Shown: positions 26,844 to 36,200 of the stretch, in pieces
Layout: the number at the start of each line of letters is the position of its first letter
How positions within the stretch are numbered: position 1 is the stretch's first letter
Source of the DNA: SIG607 sp045648445
Lineage (GTDB): Bacteria > Bacillota > Clostridia > Oscillospirales > Acutalibacteraceae
Length of the DNA: 64,000 nucleotides
NCBI GenBank assembly: GCA_045648445.1
Contig: JAZRNY010000003.1
Location: 62,001 to 126,000 of the forward strand
Direction: 5' to 3'
Notes under the pieces: model-generated
Database searches by the model: none
What the model saw: the letters and a program-made list of their open reading frames with translations, nothing else
What the model was told of the DNA's origin: nothing
Made by a program: the position numbers and the translations under genes

Positions 26844-29017
26844 TACATCGACTTCCTATCTTTAAATTCTTCAAGCTTATGGTCAGCATACATCGTTCTT
26901 CCCTTTACTTGAGAATATCCAAGATAACCATTCATTCGCTCTATTCGTGTAATGTGTTCACTGCTACATTTAGGGCAATTGTCTCCGTCAATAAATTCCT
27001 TACCACATTCTTCGCAATAATTTAGCTGAAGATTTACACCTTCGTAAAAACCAAGTTTCATACCTCGTCTTACTAATGTTTTAAAAGCGTCTTTATTGTA
27101 ATCAGTTGTATATCTGCAATATTGAATGTTACCACCATTACAAAGATGGAACATAGGATATTCTATATCTTGCTTCTGAATTGGGGAAATATCTTCCCAA
27201 ACTCCACAATGGAACGAATTTGTTGTATACGGTCTATCAGAAACACCTGTTATAATTCCATATTTCTTACGGAATTGTTCGATTTGCAAACCACAAAGAG
27301 ATTCAGCCGGTGTGCCATAAATTGCATAGAGGATATTATCTTCTACCTTATACTTATTAGCGTATTTATTGATAAACTTTAGAACTTCGATAGCAAAAGA
27401 ATTGTCTTCTACAATCGTCTTACCAGTTTGCAAAACGCTTGCTTCATTTAAAGCAGTTATACCAAAGCTCATTGTCATTGGTCTTAAGAAATTTTCGCCG
27501 ATTTCGTCTTCGGGGTCAAAGTTTCCATTTAAGAAACCACCCTGACAGAATCCCAAAGGATTGGTTCCTGCTTTTTTATGCGAGAGATAATTAAATGTTC
27601 TCTTATGTATTGCTCTACACATATCAAGATAATAAGTTAATACTTCGTAGAAGTCTTTACCTTCTTGTTGTGCTTTTGCGACAATCATTGGGAAGTGTAA
27701 TGAAATAGCACCTAAATTAAATCTACCCTCATATACAGGTTCATCGTTTTCATCTGCCGGGAACATACCGCCACGAACATACCAAGGTGAAAGATTTGCG
27801 CGACATCCCATTCTTGAAATTGTTTTACCATATTTCTTGTAAATTTCGGGAGCGTAACCGTCACCAGTGCAACTAATGTAATCGGGATACATAGCCTTAC
27901 TTGAACAATCAAGGGCTTCTTCAAACAGCCATTCAAGTTCTTTACCTTCTCCGTGCAATTCTTCATCGTAGAAGAAACTGAGCTTATGGAATAATACGGG
28001 ATGTTTAAAACCTTTATTACCCTGTCCTTCTTTTCTTACTTTTAAACAAGAAGATGAAGCCATTGTTTCAAATTTATTAGTTCCTAAACCAAACGAAATT
28101 GAAGTGAACGGATAGTCACCTCTGCTAGAGGCAACAGAATTAAACTTCATTTCCCAACCTTGGAAACCTTGTTCCATATCTCGTTTTACTTTTTTAATAG
28201 CCTTACGTATCGCAAGTTTATCAATGATAGGGTCAAATACTTTATGCAAAAAGTTTATTTTTAACATGTCAAGCAACTCTGTCGCATCTTCAATATATTC
28301 ATTGTAATAGTTGTTGTAAGACATTTCAGCATATGGGGCAAGTAATTTATCAATCTCGCTAATGCTAAATCCACCATACTGACAGGCCGCTGCATTCATA
28401 GCAACGTCTGCAATTAAATCAAACGCAACATCCAACGATTTTGGTTCTTGATAATCAAGATTGCCCATCTGAAACCCGCCAGAAAGGACATTTTTCATAT
28501 CAAAAAGACAACAATTCATACTATCAAGTCTTGAACCTCTATCGTGAATATAAATATATCCTTCCGACATTGCTCTCTCTTCTTCAGTGGTAAGAAAAAA
28601 TTTTTTGTAAAGTTCGCTATTCAATTCGTTATAAACAATTGCTTTTTGTGTAGTTACTAAAGCTGAATCGGCATTTGCATTGCTTCTATCTCCAATAAAA
28701 TTAAGAGAAAGTTTTTTGTTGTAAACCTTATCCAACATTGAAGCAAAAGCACTTTTGTTATCACGATATTCTCTATAACTTTTAGCAACTACTGAATTTA
28801 TATTATCAAGAGCACATTCAACCATATTATGTATTGTACTTACTGGAATAGGAGTCTCATTATATTGTAACTGTTTTTTAACAGAATTAACTACCTTATT
28901 CTCTTCCTTTTCGGTTAGAGTAATACAAACTCTCTCAGCACTCTTACGAATTGCTCTTTTAATTTTTTCTCCGTCAAATTTAACTACGGCACCATTTTTT
29001 CTAAGAATTTTTATCAT
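26843..29017 (-). CDS. nrdD: Anaerobic (class III) ribonucleoside-triphosphate reductase
   Basis: 724 residues. N-terminal ATP-cone (KILRKNGAVVKFDGEKI), the catalytic barrel (SMNCCLFD, GGFQMGN, CQYGGFS), a zinc site near the C-terminus (CEEC and CPKC), and the glycyl-radical region after it (RMNGYLGYSQ). It reduces NTPs to dNTPs for phage DNA synthesis. Forms one unit with nrdG and dut. Confidence 0.93.
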   Translation of the reverse strand: MIKILRKNGAVVKFDGEKIKRAIRKSAERVCITLTEKEENKVVNSVKKQLQYNETPIPVSTIHNMVECALDNINSVVAKSYREYRDNKSAFASMLDKVYNKKLSLNFIGDRSNANADSALVTTQKAIVYNELNSELYKKFFLTTEEERAMSEGYIYIHDRGSRLDSMNCCLFDMKNVLSGGFQMGNLDYQEPKSLDVAFDLIADVAMNAAACQYGGFSISEIDKLLAPYAEMSYNNYYNEYIEDATELLDMLKINFLHKVFDPIIDKLAIRKAIKKVKRDMEQGFQGWEMKFNSVASSRGDYPFTSISFGLGTNKFETMASSSCLKVRKEGQGNKGFKHPVLFHKLSFFYDEELHGEGKELEWLFEEALDCSSKAMYPDYISCTGDGYAPEIYKKYGKTISRMGCRANLSPWYVRGGMFPADENDEPVYEGRFNLGAISLHFPMIVAKAQQEGKDFYEVLTYYLDMCRAIHKRTFNYLSHKKAGTNPLGFCQGGFLNGNFDPEDEIGENFLRPMTMSFGITALNEASVLQTGKTIVEDNSFAIEVLKFINKYANKYKVEDNILYAIYGTPAESLCGLQIEQFRKKYGIITGVSDRPYTTNSFHCGVWEDISPIQKQDIEYPMFHLCNGGNIQYCRYTTDYNKDAFKTLVRRGMKLGFYEGVNLQLNYCEECGKEFIDGDNCPKCSSEHITRIERMNGYLGYSQVKGRTMYADHKLEEFKDRKSM

Positions 29018-29457
29018 ACACCACTAGAGCCGAAGCCGCCTTCTCCTCTCTCAGTTTCATCAAGCTTGTCAACTTCTTCAAATTCTACATTCAAATAGGG
29101 CTGAATAACCAATTGGGCAATTCTTTGACCATGCTCAATGACACGAACGTCGTGACTATCATTATGTAGAGCAACTATTATTTCGCCTCTATAATCAGAA
29201 TCTACAACGCCTGTGCAGTTGGCAGGTCTTAAACCCTGCTTAGTAGCAAGTCCCGACCTTGCATAAATTCCACCAAAGTATCCCTCTGGTATCTCAACGG
29301 CTAAACCCGAAGGAATTTTTAATACTTCGCCGGGATAAAGCGATATCTTTTCTGAAGGCAGATATGCACTCAAATCATACCCTGCCGCAAACTTCGAGCC
29401 ACGCTCAGGAACTTTGGCGCCCTCTCTTACTTTTACAAACTTTACTTTGATAAACAT
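29014..29457 (-). CDS. dut: dUTP diphosphatase
   Basis: 147 residues, trimeric dUTPase. All five motifs are seen: AGYDLSAY, YARSGLATK, NCTGVVDSDYRG, RIAQLVI and the C-terminal GEGGFGSSG. It removes dUTP and supplies dUMP for the ThyX-like enzyme. ATG at 29457, four bases before the NrdD end overlap. Confidence 0.93.
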   Translation of the reverse strand: MFIKVKFVKVREGAKVPERGSKFAAGYDLSAYLPSEKISLYPGEVLKIPSGLAVEIPEGYFGGIYARSGLATKQGLRPANCTGVVDSDYRGEIIVALHNDSHDVRVIEHGQRIAQLVIQPYLNVEFEEVDKLDETERGEGGFGSSGV

Positions 29458-29472
29458 CAATCCTTTCTTTTG

Positions 29473-29712
29473 TTATAAAGATTTATTTACTGGAATATAT
29501 CTTTCTTCATACGAATAAGAGACAAATTCCTTATTAGAAATCTTACTTCTGAAATATGACATGGCATCGTGAATATAACATTCTGGTTGCCAATTACTCA
29601 CTGGACGTTGATAAATCCCACCTTTGTTGTAGACTGTTTCTAAAACTCTAAATTGTCGCTCATATAGAGGTCTTATTATTTGTTCAGCTTGTCTTTCGTC
29701 CGTTTCAATCAC
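29473..29712 (-). CDS. Small phage protein
   Basis: 79 residues, N-terminal helix then an aromatic, basic tail. No recognised domain. Confidence 0.5.
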   Translation of the reverse strand: MIETDERQAEQIIRPLYERQFRVLETVYNKGGIYQRPVSNWQPECYIHDAMSYFRSKISNKEFVSYSYEERYIPVNKSL

Positions 29713-29740
29713 CTCTCAAAATTAGTATAAAACCGTAGTT

Positions 29741-30025
29741 TTATTCAAAATAACTTTCATCCAAATATCTTTGTTCTGTCACTGGTAACATTGCAATAAT
29801 CTTATCATCAGCGTATTCGTAAAGTCCATTAAGAAATTTAATAGTACTTTCAATTGTTTCCCCAGAAAAGGCTCTGGTGAAAAAATCTTGACTTGCGCCC
29901 ATACATATATATTTCACATATTCCATCACCGCAGTTTTCCAATCGCAAACCGTCTTAACAAAAACCGTACCATAGTTTTCGTCGATAAATAACCATTGAC
30001 ATATTTTATCTTCTAATCTTCCCAT
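29741..30025 (-). CDS. Small phage protein
   Basis: 94 residues, helical, beginning LEDKICQWLF. Overlaps the next gene by 1 nt. A dyad element follows its stop codon. Unknown. Confidence 0.55.
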   Translation of the reverse strand: MGRLEDKICQWLFIDENYGTVFVKTVCDWKTAVMEYVKYICMGASQDFFTRAFSGETIESTIKFLNGLYEYADDKIIAMLPVTEQRYLDESYFE

Positions 30026-30402
30026 TAATTAACTCCTGATTTCAATGTGTCTTTAAACATATTAATTGTTTGCAACATCTGTTCAGCTTCCTTTTTTACG
30101 AAGAATACTGTTTTCCCAATTTGTTGGGAAACGTCTACAACCATTGCACACTCTAAGCATAAAAATATATTATTGCCACTATAAATTATTGATGTTACAG
30201 TGTGTTCTGTAAGCTGTCCTGTAAATATTCCCACTGTATACACCGTATCTCCCACCTTGCAAGGTGGTATTACAATACCGTTTTCCAAAAGATAATCGAC
30301 CTCATCATCAATACACACCAAACCGCCTCTTTCATCTGCTTTTTCCTGTGCATAATTGATTGCTTGTCTTTTTAGTTCTATCAGTTTGTCTCTATCAGTC
30401 AT
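30025..30402 (-). CDS. Conserved small phage protein
   Basis: 125 residues. A PPCKVGDTVYTV core typical of a recurrent phage protein family, preceded by an acidic helix and followed by a barrel-like beta segment. Role unknown. Confidence 0.65.
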   Translation of the reverse strand: MTDRDKLIELKRQAINYAQEKADERGGLVCIDDEVDYLLENGIVIPPCKVGDTVYTVGIFTGQLTEHTVTSIIYSGNNIFLCLECAMVVDVSQQIGKTVFFVKKEAEQMLQTINMFKDTLKSGVN

Positions 30403-30405
30403 AAT

Positions 30406-30606
30406 TTACACCTCAACTATCTTTACTTTTCCGTGTCTTAAATTAAATTCAAGTTCTTCAAGTAGCTCAATATCTTTCATAAGATTGGTATCTTGATTAT
30501 TTATCATACTTTGCAACTCTTTTAATTTATGGTCGCCTTGTTGAGCCAGCCAAAAATCAGCAGAAAAACTTGAAATCATGGCATTATATTTGGTCGTTTC
30601 CGTCAT
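30406..30606 (-). CDS. Small helical protein
   Basis: 66 residues. Its ATG overlaps the stop of the tiny gene upstream (TAATG). Unknown. Confidence 0.5.
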   Translation of the reverse strand: MTETTKYNAMISSFSADFWLAQQGDHKLKELQSMINNQDTNLMKDIELLEELEFNLRHGKVKIVEV

Positions 30607-30725
30607 TACCGACCGCCCTCTTTATCTAAGTTGGCTTTCATATCTGCCATCTTCTTGGCAGCGCTCGGCGACATGCCTTGTTTCTGCAATTCTTTTATGT
30701 ATTTCTTCTTTTCTGCTGCGCTCAT
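30606..30725 (-). CDS. 39-residue basic helical protein
   Basis: Starts MSAAEKKKYIKELQKQG and has AAKKMADMKA. The next gene upstream begins with a clearly related segment (KRKYV..LRKKGFS..SAKRIAEMKA), so this is a stand-alone copy of that domain. AGGAAAG precedes the ATG, and it overlaps both neighbours. Confidence 0.65.
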   Translation of the reverse strand: MSAAEKKKYIKELQKQGMSPSAAKKMADMKANLDKEGGR

Positions 30726-31066
30726 TTGCTTTCCTCAACTTTCTCCAAATCATATTCGTGGAATACCCACTTAACCTCTGTTTCATCTTCTACGAAGCAA
30801 AACAGCTTGTTATAACCCTTATACGATTCGGTAGTGAAAACCTTGTCCTTACTGTCCTCAACGAACTTTTTGTAGCTTTCAACTCTCCTATCGTAGTCCG
30901 GCGATTGTGTGATTGCATCGTACTTTAGCCGAACTTTATCACCTACAGCGATAACAGGCTTAACATCGTCCAACGCTTTCATTTCAGCAATTCGTTTTGC
31001 AGATTCTAAAGAGAAACCTTTCTTACGAAGTGCTATTACATATTTTCGTTTTTGTGCTCTATTCAA
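30722..31066 (-). CDS. Phage protein with N-terminal SAKRIAEMKA module
   Basis: 114 residues. The N-terminal helical module is shared with the tiny gene at 30606. Then comes a beta-rich part starting GDKVRLKYD and ending in an acidic tail. Unknown. Confidence 0.6.
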   Translation of the reverse strand: MNRAQKRKYVIALRKKGFSLESAKRIAEMKALDDVKPVIAVGDKVRLKYDAITQSPDYDRRVESYKKFVEDSKDKVFTTESYKGYNKLFCFVEDETEVKWVFHEYDLEKVEESK

Positions 31067-31098
31067 TTAATCACCTCTATTAAAAATATTGTAAAATT

Positions 31099-31485
31099 TT
31101 ATTTCCCAAACAAACCTTTATATCTATAAGATTCTTTTATAGGAATTCGAGATTTTGTAAAGTTTCTTTTCCAAACGAGATATCGTAGCCAACTATAAGG
31201 ATATAAAATCATACACTTGTCATTAAACCGTATAATACTTGCATGTAAATACACAATACGATTCAGACCAGTTCCGTCTAGAAAAATTGAGTAGTCACCA
31301 TATTTTTTTATGTATAATTTAGGATTATTTATATACTTATCAAATTCCTTTTTAAATGTCTTAAAAGTGCACCAATCATATGGTTTGCTTTCATCTTTAT
31401 TCATAGATATGTGCACACTCCAATCAATCATCCATCCAATAAACCCAACAGTCACTATAAATAACAATACAAAAATTAAAAACAT
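31099..31485 (-). CDS. Single-pass membrane protein
   Basis: 128 residues. One N-terminal membrane segment (FLIFVLLFIVTVGFIGWM), then a basic cytosolic domain. Unknown function. Confidence 0.6.
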   Translation of the reverse strand: MFLIFVLLFIVTVGFIGWMIDWSVHISMNKDESKPYDWCTFKTFKKEFDKYINNPKLYIKKYGDYSIFLDGTGLNRIVYLHASIIRFNDKCMILYPYSWLRYLVWKRNFTKSRIPIKESYRYKGLFGK

Positions 31486-31490
31486 ATTGA

Positions 31491-31670
31491 TTAACCTCCT
31501 TGTTCAATTTCTTCTAAAAGATAATGTAAGTAATCCTCACAAACACCATCAAGATTAGCAACTTTTACATATTGACTTTTATCTTTTATTTTCTTCAGTT
31601 GCCGCAAATGTTTGTCGCATTTCTTAAACGGACAATCAGCATTTACGCAATAAGTTTTTTCTTTGGGCAT
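31491..31670 (-). CDS. 59-residue Cys-rich protein
   Basis: C-x5-C-P-F-x2-CDKHL, then a helix and VANLDGVC. I recall similar small phage proteins. GAGGT precedes the ATG. The predicted zinc site uses three or four Cys plus His. Confidence 0.7.
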   Translation of the reverse strand: MPKEKTYCVNADCPFKKCDKHLRQLKKIKDKSQYVKVANLDGVCEDYLHYLLEEIEQGG

Positions 31671-31676
31671 TATCTT

Positions 31677-31874
31677 TTACCTCATAAAATCATTTAGTTC
31701 ATTTTTGATTTCTTTTTGAACCTCTCTTTTGAACTTCTTTTTAAATAGTCGTCTATTTTTCTTCTTCATTTTAGACCAGCCATTATGATTGTTAGCCCAG
31801 CAAGCCCAACGTTTACTAAACCAAGACTGACCATTTTCAGAAAATTGTCTACGGGAAATTTCTTCGTTTTTCAT
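31677..31874 (-). CDS. Small basic protein
   Basis: 65 residues from the ATG after GGGTGA. Trp-rich middle and Lys/Arg-rich helix, possibly nucleic-acid binding. Unknown. Confidence 0.55.
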   Translation of the reverse strand: MKNEEISRRQFSENGQSWFSKRWACWANNHNGWSKMKKKNRRLFKKKFKREVQKEIKNELNDFMR

Positions 31875-31878
31875 AAAA

Positions 31879-32244
31879 TCACCCAAATACATCTCGTAAT
31901 GTTTTTGCATTATCTTTTAAAGCGTCATAATACTCTTGAGGCTTCTTTGGCACTTCTACGGCCAAAATTTTTCGTTTGCCTTTTCGTACAATCCACAAGT
32001 CTTCGCCTTGTTCCAACTCCATATTTGCCCCGTGTATATAACCTTGCATATAACCATAGAGCAGTTTGTATGGTGCATTACCAAAGGCATCTGGACAATT
32101 TTCTTGAAAATAATTTAGAACATCGCAAATAGGCTTGCCTAAAGAGAACATTTTAAACTCTGGGTCGTTTATGTCATCAATTAATTCTGTTGGGTCTAAA
32201 TATTCAATTCCATCTTCTAAAACTATCTTTTTTAAAATTTTCAT
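31879..32244 (-). CDS. Hypothetical phage protein
   Basis: 121 residues from the ATG at 32244, which has AAAGGAG upstream. Acidic first half, basic C-terminal half. Unknown. Confidence 0.55.
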   Translation of the reverse strand: MKILKKIVLEDGIEYLDPTELIDDINDPEFKMFSLGKPICDVLNYFQENCPDAFGNAPYKLLYGYMQGYIHGANMELEQGEDLWIVRKGKRKILAVEVPKKPQEYYDALKDNAKTLRDVFG

Positions 32245-32249
32245 ATTGA

Positions 32250-32429
32250 TTAATACTCCTTTAGATATACTTCCGGTGTCCACAAGCAATGTTTGCAAGT
32301 TCTATCACAATACTCAAGTCCTTCTTCAATAGTGTCAAACCAAACTTGATTTTCAGGTTTGATGTTTTTTACATGATAACAATCTTCTCTGCAAAGAATT
32401 TTGTATTTTTTAGAACAAACATATTTCAT
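32250..32429 (-). CDS. 59-residue Cys-rich protein
   Basis: Six Cys and two His in the pattern C-x7-C-x3-C...C-x3-C-x2-C, suggesting zinc binding. GAGGTAAAG precedes the ATG at 32429. Unknown. Confidence 0.65.
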   Translation of the reverse strand: MKYVCSKKYKILCREDCYHVKNIKPENQVWFDTIEEGLEYCDRTCKHCLWTPEVYLKEY

Positions 32430-32454
32430 ATATCTTTACCTCTTGTTTTTCTTC

Positions 32455-32670
32455 CTAATTATCTAAATACGCCACAGCATTTGCGTATTTAAGTCTTTTT
32501 ATAATTTCTTCAAATGACTCTTTTACTGTAATAATACTTTCCCCGCACAGGAGAATTGCTGTATGGTCTGTATGTTTATTGATATATGATATATGTTCTA
32601 TATTGACGCTTATTTTAGAGTCTTTGCAGCCCGAATAATTACTTGTCGGGGTTAATTTCATAAGTTTCAT
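32455..32670 (-). CDS. FlbD-like small protein
   Basis: 71 residues: VNIEHISYI, then a T-A-I-L-L stretch, then ITVKESFEEII. This resembles the FlbD/LytTR-like short beta fold. A DNA-binding role is possible but not shown. Confidence 0.45.
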   Translation of the reverse strand: MKLMKLTPTSNYSGCKDSKISVNIEHISYINKHTDHTAILLCGESIITVKESFEEIIKRLKYANAVAYLDN

Positions 32671-32704
32671 GTTATTACCTCATAAAATATTCTTTTTATT
32701 AAGA

Positions 32705-33208
32705 TTAACACTCAGAGGCAAGAACCCCAAACACTGCGGCGATAATCCACAAAAGCCAAATCAAAAGTATTGACCAAAACCAACCAGCGTGGCCGGGATA
32801 AAACGAAATCATAGACGGATGTGTAACCGAGCCTTCGGAATTAAGCAATGTTTCTCTCAACTTCATTAATGCATTACTTTCCTCTAGTTCTGTAAGCTCT
32901 TCTTTACCATTCAATTCCTGCAACTGAGCTTGTGCAGATTTTAAATTTTCGTACCATAAACCTAAATCTGCTGTAGGTTTATAAATAAATATTTTAGTAT
33001 TGCCTTGTGTTAAATTATTTTTCTCAAGATATTCAATGCCAGTTGTAAGATGCTTTTCAGCAAGCTCTACACTATTTGCATCGGCAGCCATTGATAAATA
33101 ACTAACACAATCGGCATTCATATTTATTGCTTTTGCTATTGCCACTCCATAAACAATAAGAGGGACAATAATGCAAATGACACATAATATAATAAAAAAC
33201 TGTTTCAT
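32705..33208 (-). CDS. Two-pass membrane protein
   Basis: 167 residues with hydrophobic segments at both ends (IILCVICIIVPLIVYG and ILLIWLLWIIAAVFG) and an external or cytosolic helical domain between. Phage membrane protein of unknown role. Confidence 0.65.
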   Translation of the reverse strand: MKQFFIILCVICIIVPLIVYGVAIAKAINMNADCVSYLSMAADANSVELAEKHLTTGIEYLEKNNLTQGNTKIFIYKPTADLGLWYENLKSAQAQLQELNGKEELTELEESNALMKLRETLLNSEGSVTHPSMISFYPGHAGWFWSILLIWLLWIIAAVFGVLASEC

Positions 33209-33227
33209 AATAATTTTCCTTTCTTAA

Positions 33228-33317
33228 TCAAATCTCGATTTTATTCTGTTTTGCTTCTGCTACAATTGCATTAGTAGCAGAAGCTAATGCTGTACGCCGA
33301 CTACTAATTAAGTTCAT
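33228..33317 (-). CDS. Possible 29-residue peptide
   Basis: ATG overlaps the end of the 33304 gene. The Ala-rich helical sequence (TALASATNAIVAEAKQ) looks coding, but the same DNA forms a perfect 11-bp hairpin at 33253-33284 (GCTTCTGCTAC and complement), which could be the real reason for conservation. Confidence 0.35.
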   Translation of the reverse strand: MNLISSRRTALASATNAIVAEAKQNKIEI

Positions 33318-33690
33318 CAAGCATCTTTTTCAAATCTTCAACAGAAGTGTTCTGTAACGCCTCATCTTCCTTGGTAGCAATAATAGACATAATCTTCTGC
33401 TTTTGAGCCTTCTTAGCAGCAGCCTTTTCTCTTACTTCCTGCTCTTCCAACTTAACAGTTACAATATGCTTTACAATTGCAATCTGAATCTCTAGTTCTG
33501 TGTCTACGCTTGTCTTTGTGGTTAAAAGACTTTCTTCTTCCGACTGCTTAACCTCTTTGTTAAGTGTCTTATAAATAGAGTCTAAGTTTGTAAGAGACAA
33601 ATCCCATAAGTCTTCCACCGAAATCATTCCTTTGAAGGGAAAGCGAACCTTATTTCTTACTGCGTACTCAAAAATGTTTGTTGTTGTCAT
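33304..33690 (-). CDS. Conserved phage protein, helical
   Basis: 128 residues. FEYAVRNKVRFPFKG start, then LEDLW, and a long Lys/Ala coiled coil ending in an acidic tail. I recall a phage family with this start, often next to the large gene that follows it here. Function unknown. Confidence 0.65.
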   Translation of the reverse strand: MTTTNIFEYAVRNKVRFPFKGMISVEDLWDLSLTNLDSIYKTLNKEVKQSEEESLLTTKTSVDTELEIQIAIVKHIVTVKLEEQEVREKAAAKKAQKQKIMSIIATKEDEALQNTSVEDLKKMLDELN

Positions 33691-33710
33691 AATAACATTC
33701 TCCTTTTATT

Positions 33711-35756
33711 TTAAAATTTAATTTTTAATATTCTTTCTGTGTTGCCCTTAACCTTCACAATTAGTTCGTCACGCTTTGTTGCGGAAAAACCAAGTCCAGA
33801 TAACTGGTCATCTACATCCTTAACACGCATCTTAGAACCAAGTGCTGCAAATACTCTTTTGTGTTCTGCTAATTCATTCTTTAAGAATTCATTATAGAAA
33901 CCATTAGGTGATTCGGGATTGATACAATCTTTTAACATAAAGAAATAATGTCTGTGTCCAATTCCGTCTTGCTCATCCCAATAGTTAGGAGAGTACATAA
34001 CCACAGATACAGGAATAAATTGGTTTGTTTTTACATTCCATATATCCTTAGAAGATACATTCGAATGAAGTAACTCTTTAATTGTAAACGTTCCGTTTGC
34101 ATTAAGTGTCACCTCTGCAACTTGTACTTTTTCTCCGTCCCTCATTGACTTATTATAATCAAATGAGTAAATCTGACCGTCAAACTCAATCTCTGCTCTG
34201 AAACCACTCCTTGCACTTCCAGAGAACTGATGTACAAAGAACAGATATTTACCAGTTCTCATAGTTCTTCTATCTGCCCAAGTAATATTTTCCACAGCAA
34301 TGTTTCCGTCTGGATGAATAATATCTACATCTAACTGACCCCTTGTAGGTGAAAAACTTGGCTTTCTTGCAGAACCATAATAAATTTCATATCCATTGGC
34401 TTCCTTGCAATGTGCATCAAGGTCACAATTATCCTTGCCGTCTTCATTCCACTGAATAGAAAATCTTAAATCTCCATCAACCTTACCGCCAGCAGACTTA
34501 ACCCTCTCTTTCATAGAGTCAGTCATATTACCTGCATAAGCCCAGCCAAAGTTGTTATTCCACTTGAACATTGTCTTTGCATCCTTATTCTCTGGTGCAA
34601 TAAGAGATACCATATTGTTTGTATGTTTATTCTCAAGATAAACTTCTACTTCACTTGCGGTAGGAAGTATATCAGAAACAAACTTGTCAACTGCAATTTC
34701 TTCCACTTTAGAGAATTTCTTAGGATTGGAAACTACTTCTCTTTCCATTTCTCCAAAGATATCACCCATTCCACCGATTCTCTTAGCTGAATCTTTATTA
34801 GAAAAAAGAATGTTATTTACTGTGATATCATCAAGTGTTGCAAATCTTCTGCCAAGAGAATCCATATAACCAAGTTCGGTGATAGTCTTCTTTGCATCTT
34901 CCAGCATTTTCTTTGTGAAAATTTCCTTTGGACGCTTATAGTTTGACGGTGCAACAATTTGCTCATATTTTCTAACAGCCGTATCTAAATCCATACCTTC
35001 GCTTACATTTATAAGCAAAGTACCAATACTGTGATTTCTAATTCTGCCGATTACAGCACCGACTTTTACAGACTGTTCCCATACATAATTGTCTTTTTCA
35101 TCTTCTGGAAGTTTGTCATATTCCTTTTTGTACTTGCGGAATTCAGTTAATGCACCCTTCCATTCTTCGCCCTTGTACAAAGTATTTGATGTAATGAGTT
35201 CAAGAATGGTATCAAGCGAATCCATATCAATTTCATCAAGAGAACGCTTAAACACATTTCTTGTATCTCTAAAGCTACCTTTAATATCACCTTCAGAACG
35301 ACTGCTTCTGTCTACAAACTTATCAGGAAGTTCCAAGAAGAAATGACTCCATTCGTGCATATGGCCATCTTCCATTTCTTCATAGTTCTGCATAGTACCA
35401 ATCTTCTTAAACTTGCTTACATAAATATCCGATACTGCATGAGACTTGATAAATGTAGAGAGTGCGTTTAATACTGGTTGATATGTATCGTCATTCGTTG
35501 CAAAGTCCCAAATAGTTGTCATTTTATTGTCTTTAACAACAACTGCATTACCAACAGACTTAATAAAGTGTCTACAACAACTACAATCATGTTCTCTACG
35601 CTCTCTGTAAATCTCATTTGTTCCTGCTGGAAAACTATCCAAGTAGAGATTCCACATTTCGTCCTTATCTACATTAACTTCAAACAAATGCGTTACATCC
35701 TTTGTCATCTCAGCAAAGTTTTCCATCAATCTGTTTCTCATTTCTATAAATTCCAT
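33711..35756 (-). CDS. Large phage protein with YfaP-like beta-sandwich domain
   Basis: 681 residues. N-terminal part has HDCSCCRHFIKSVGN and a long helical stretch to about 420. Around 440-560 there is a module with CDLDAHCKE, GQLDVDIIHPDG, VENITW and GKYLFFVHQF. This pattern matches the DUF2135/YfaP-type beta sandwich (LDLHV..P.G..LDVD..ENI.W...G.Y). A C-terminal tail of about 100 residues follows. One of the largest accessory genes; function unknown. Confidence 0.6.
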   Translation of the reverse strand: MEFIEMRNRLMENFAEMTKDVTHLFEVNVDKDEMWNLYLDSFPAGTNEIYRERREHDCSCCRHFIKSVGNAVVVKDNKMTTIWDFATNDDTYQPVLNALSTFIKSHAVSDIYVSKFKKIGTMQNYEEMEDGHMHEWSHFFLELPDKFVDRSSRSEGDIKGSFRDTRNVFKRSLDEIDMDSLDTILELITSNTLYKGEEWKGALTEFRKYKKEYDKLPEDEKDNYVWEQSVKVGAVIGRIRNHSIGTLLINVSEGMDLDTAVRKYEQIVAPSNYKRPKEIFTKKMLEDAKKTITELGYMDSLGRRFATLDDITVNNILFSNKDSAKRIGGMGDIFGEMEREVVSNPKKFSKVEEIAVDKFVSDILPTASEVEVYLENKHTNNMVSLIAPENKDAKTMFKWNNNFGWAYAGNMTDSMKERVKSAGGKVDGDLRFSIQWNEDGKDNCDLDAHCKEANGYEIYYGSARKPSFSPTRGQLDVDIIHPDGNIAVENITWADRRTMRTGKYLFFVHQFSGSARSGFRAEIEFDGQIYSFDYNKSMRDGEKVQVAEVTLNANGTFTIKELLHSNVSSKDIWNVKTNQFIPVSVVMYSPNYWDEQDGIGHRHYFFMLKDCINPESPNGFYNEFLKNELAEHKRVFAALGSKMRVKDVDDQLSGLGFSATKRDELIVKVKGNTERILKIKF

Positions 35757-35821
35757 AATTTCATTTACCTCATTTCTTTTTCAATTTAATCATTCGTTTA
35801 ACTTTTGATAAAATTAACAAC

Positions 35822-36196
35822 TTATTCAATCTTTTCCTTCAAAACTCTCGGCACGTAAAACCGATTTTCATGCGCCCTTTCTTCTTTTTTAACTTCACCC
35901 AAAACCTTTTTAAGCTTTTCTATCACCTTCTTATTCTCAGGTTCCTTAAGAAAGTCAACAAGCTTCTGTAATTCTGTAACTTTATCTTTGTAGTAGCGCC
36001 TATCTTTCCGGCAGATAGCAAGCTGAGTTGCCACCTTACTTCGTTCGGCACACTTAAGATTATCTAATTCTAATTGATGCAGATAATCTTGCGTGAGCTT
36101 ATCAAGTCGATTTACTTCTTCGTAACTGTAGTTATATTCCGTTTGACTTTCTGTAAAAAAAGAGAGAAAAATTGATATTTGTTCTGAATAATGTAT
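35822..36196 (-). CDS. Conserved phage coiled-coil protein, apparent ATA start
   Basis: 124 residues: YEEVNRLDKLTQDYLHQLEL, ERSKVATQLAICR and then a basic coiled coil. I recall a phage family with this layout. The first NTG (GTG at 36034) would cut the protein nearly in half. AAGGAG (36206-36211) is 9 nt before an in-frame ATA at 36196, with the same leader as the methylase gene next to it. Function unknown. Confidence 0.75.
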   Translation of the reverse strand: MHYSEQISIFLSFFTESQTEYNYSYEEVNRLDKLTQDYLHQLELDNLKCAERSKVATQLAICRKDRRYYKDKVTELQKLVDFLKEPENKKVIEKLKKVLGEVKKEERAHENRFYVPRVLKEKIE

Positions 36197-36200
36197 TGAA

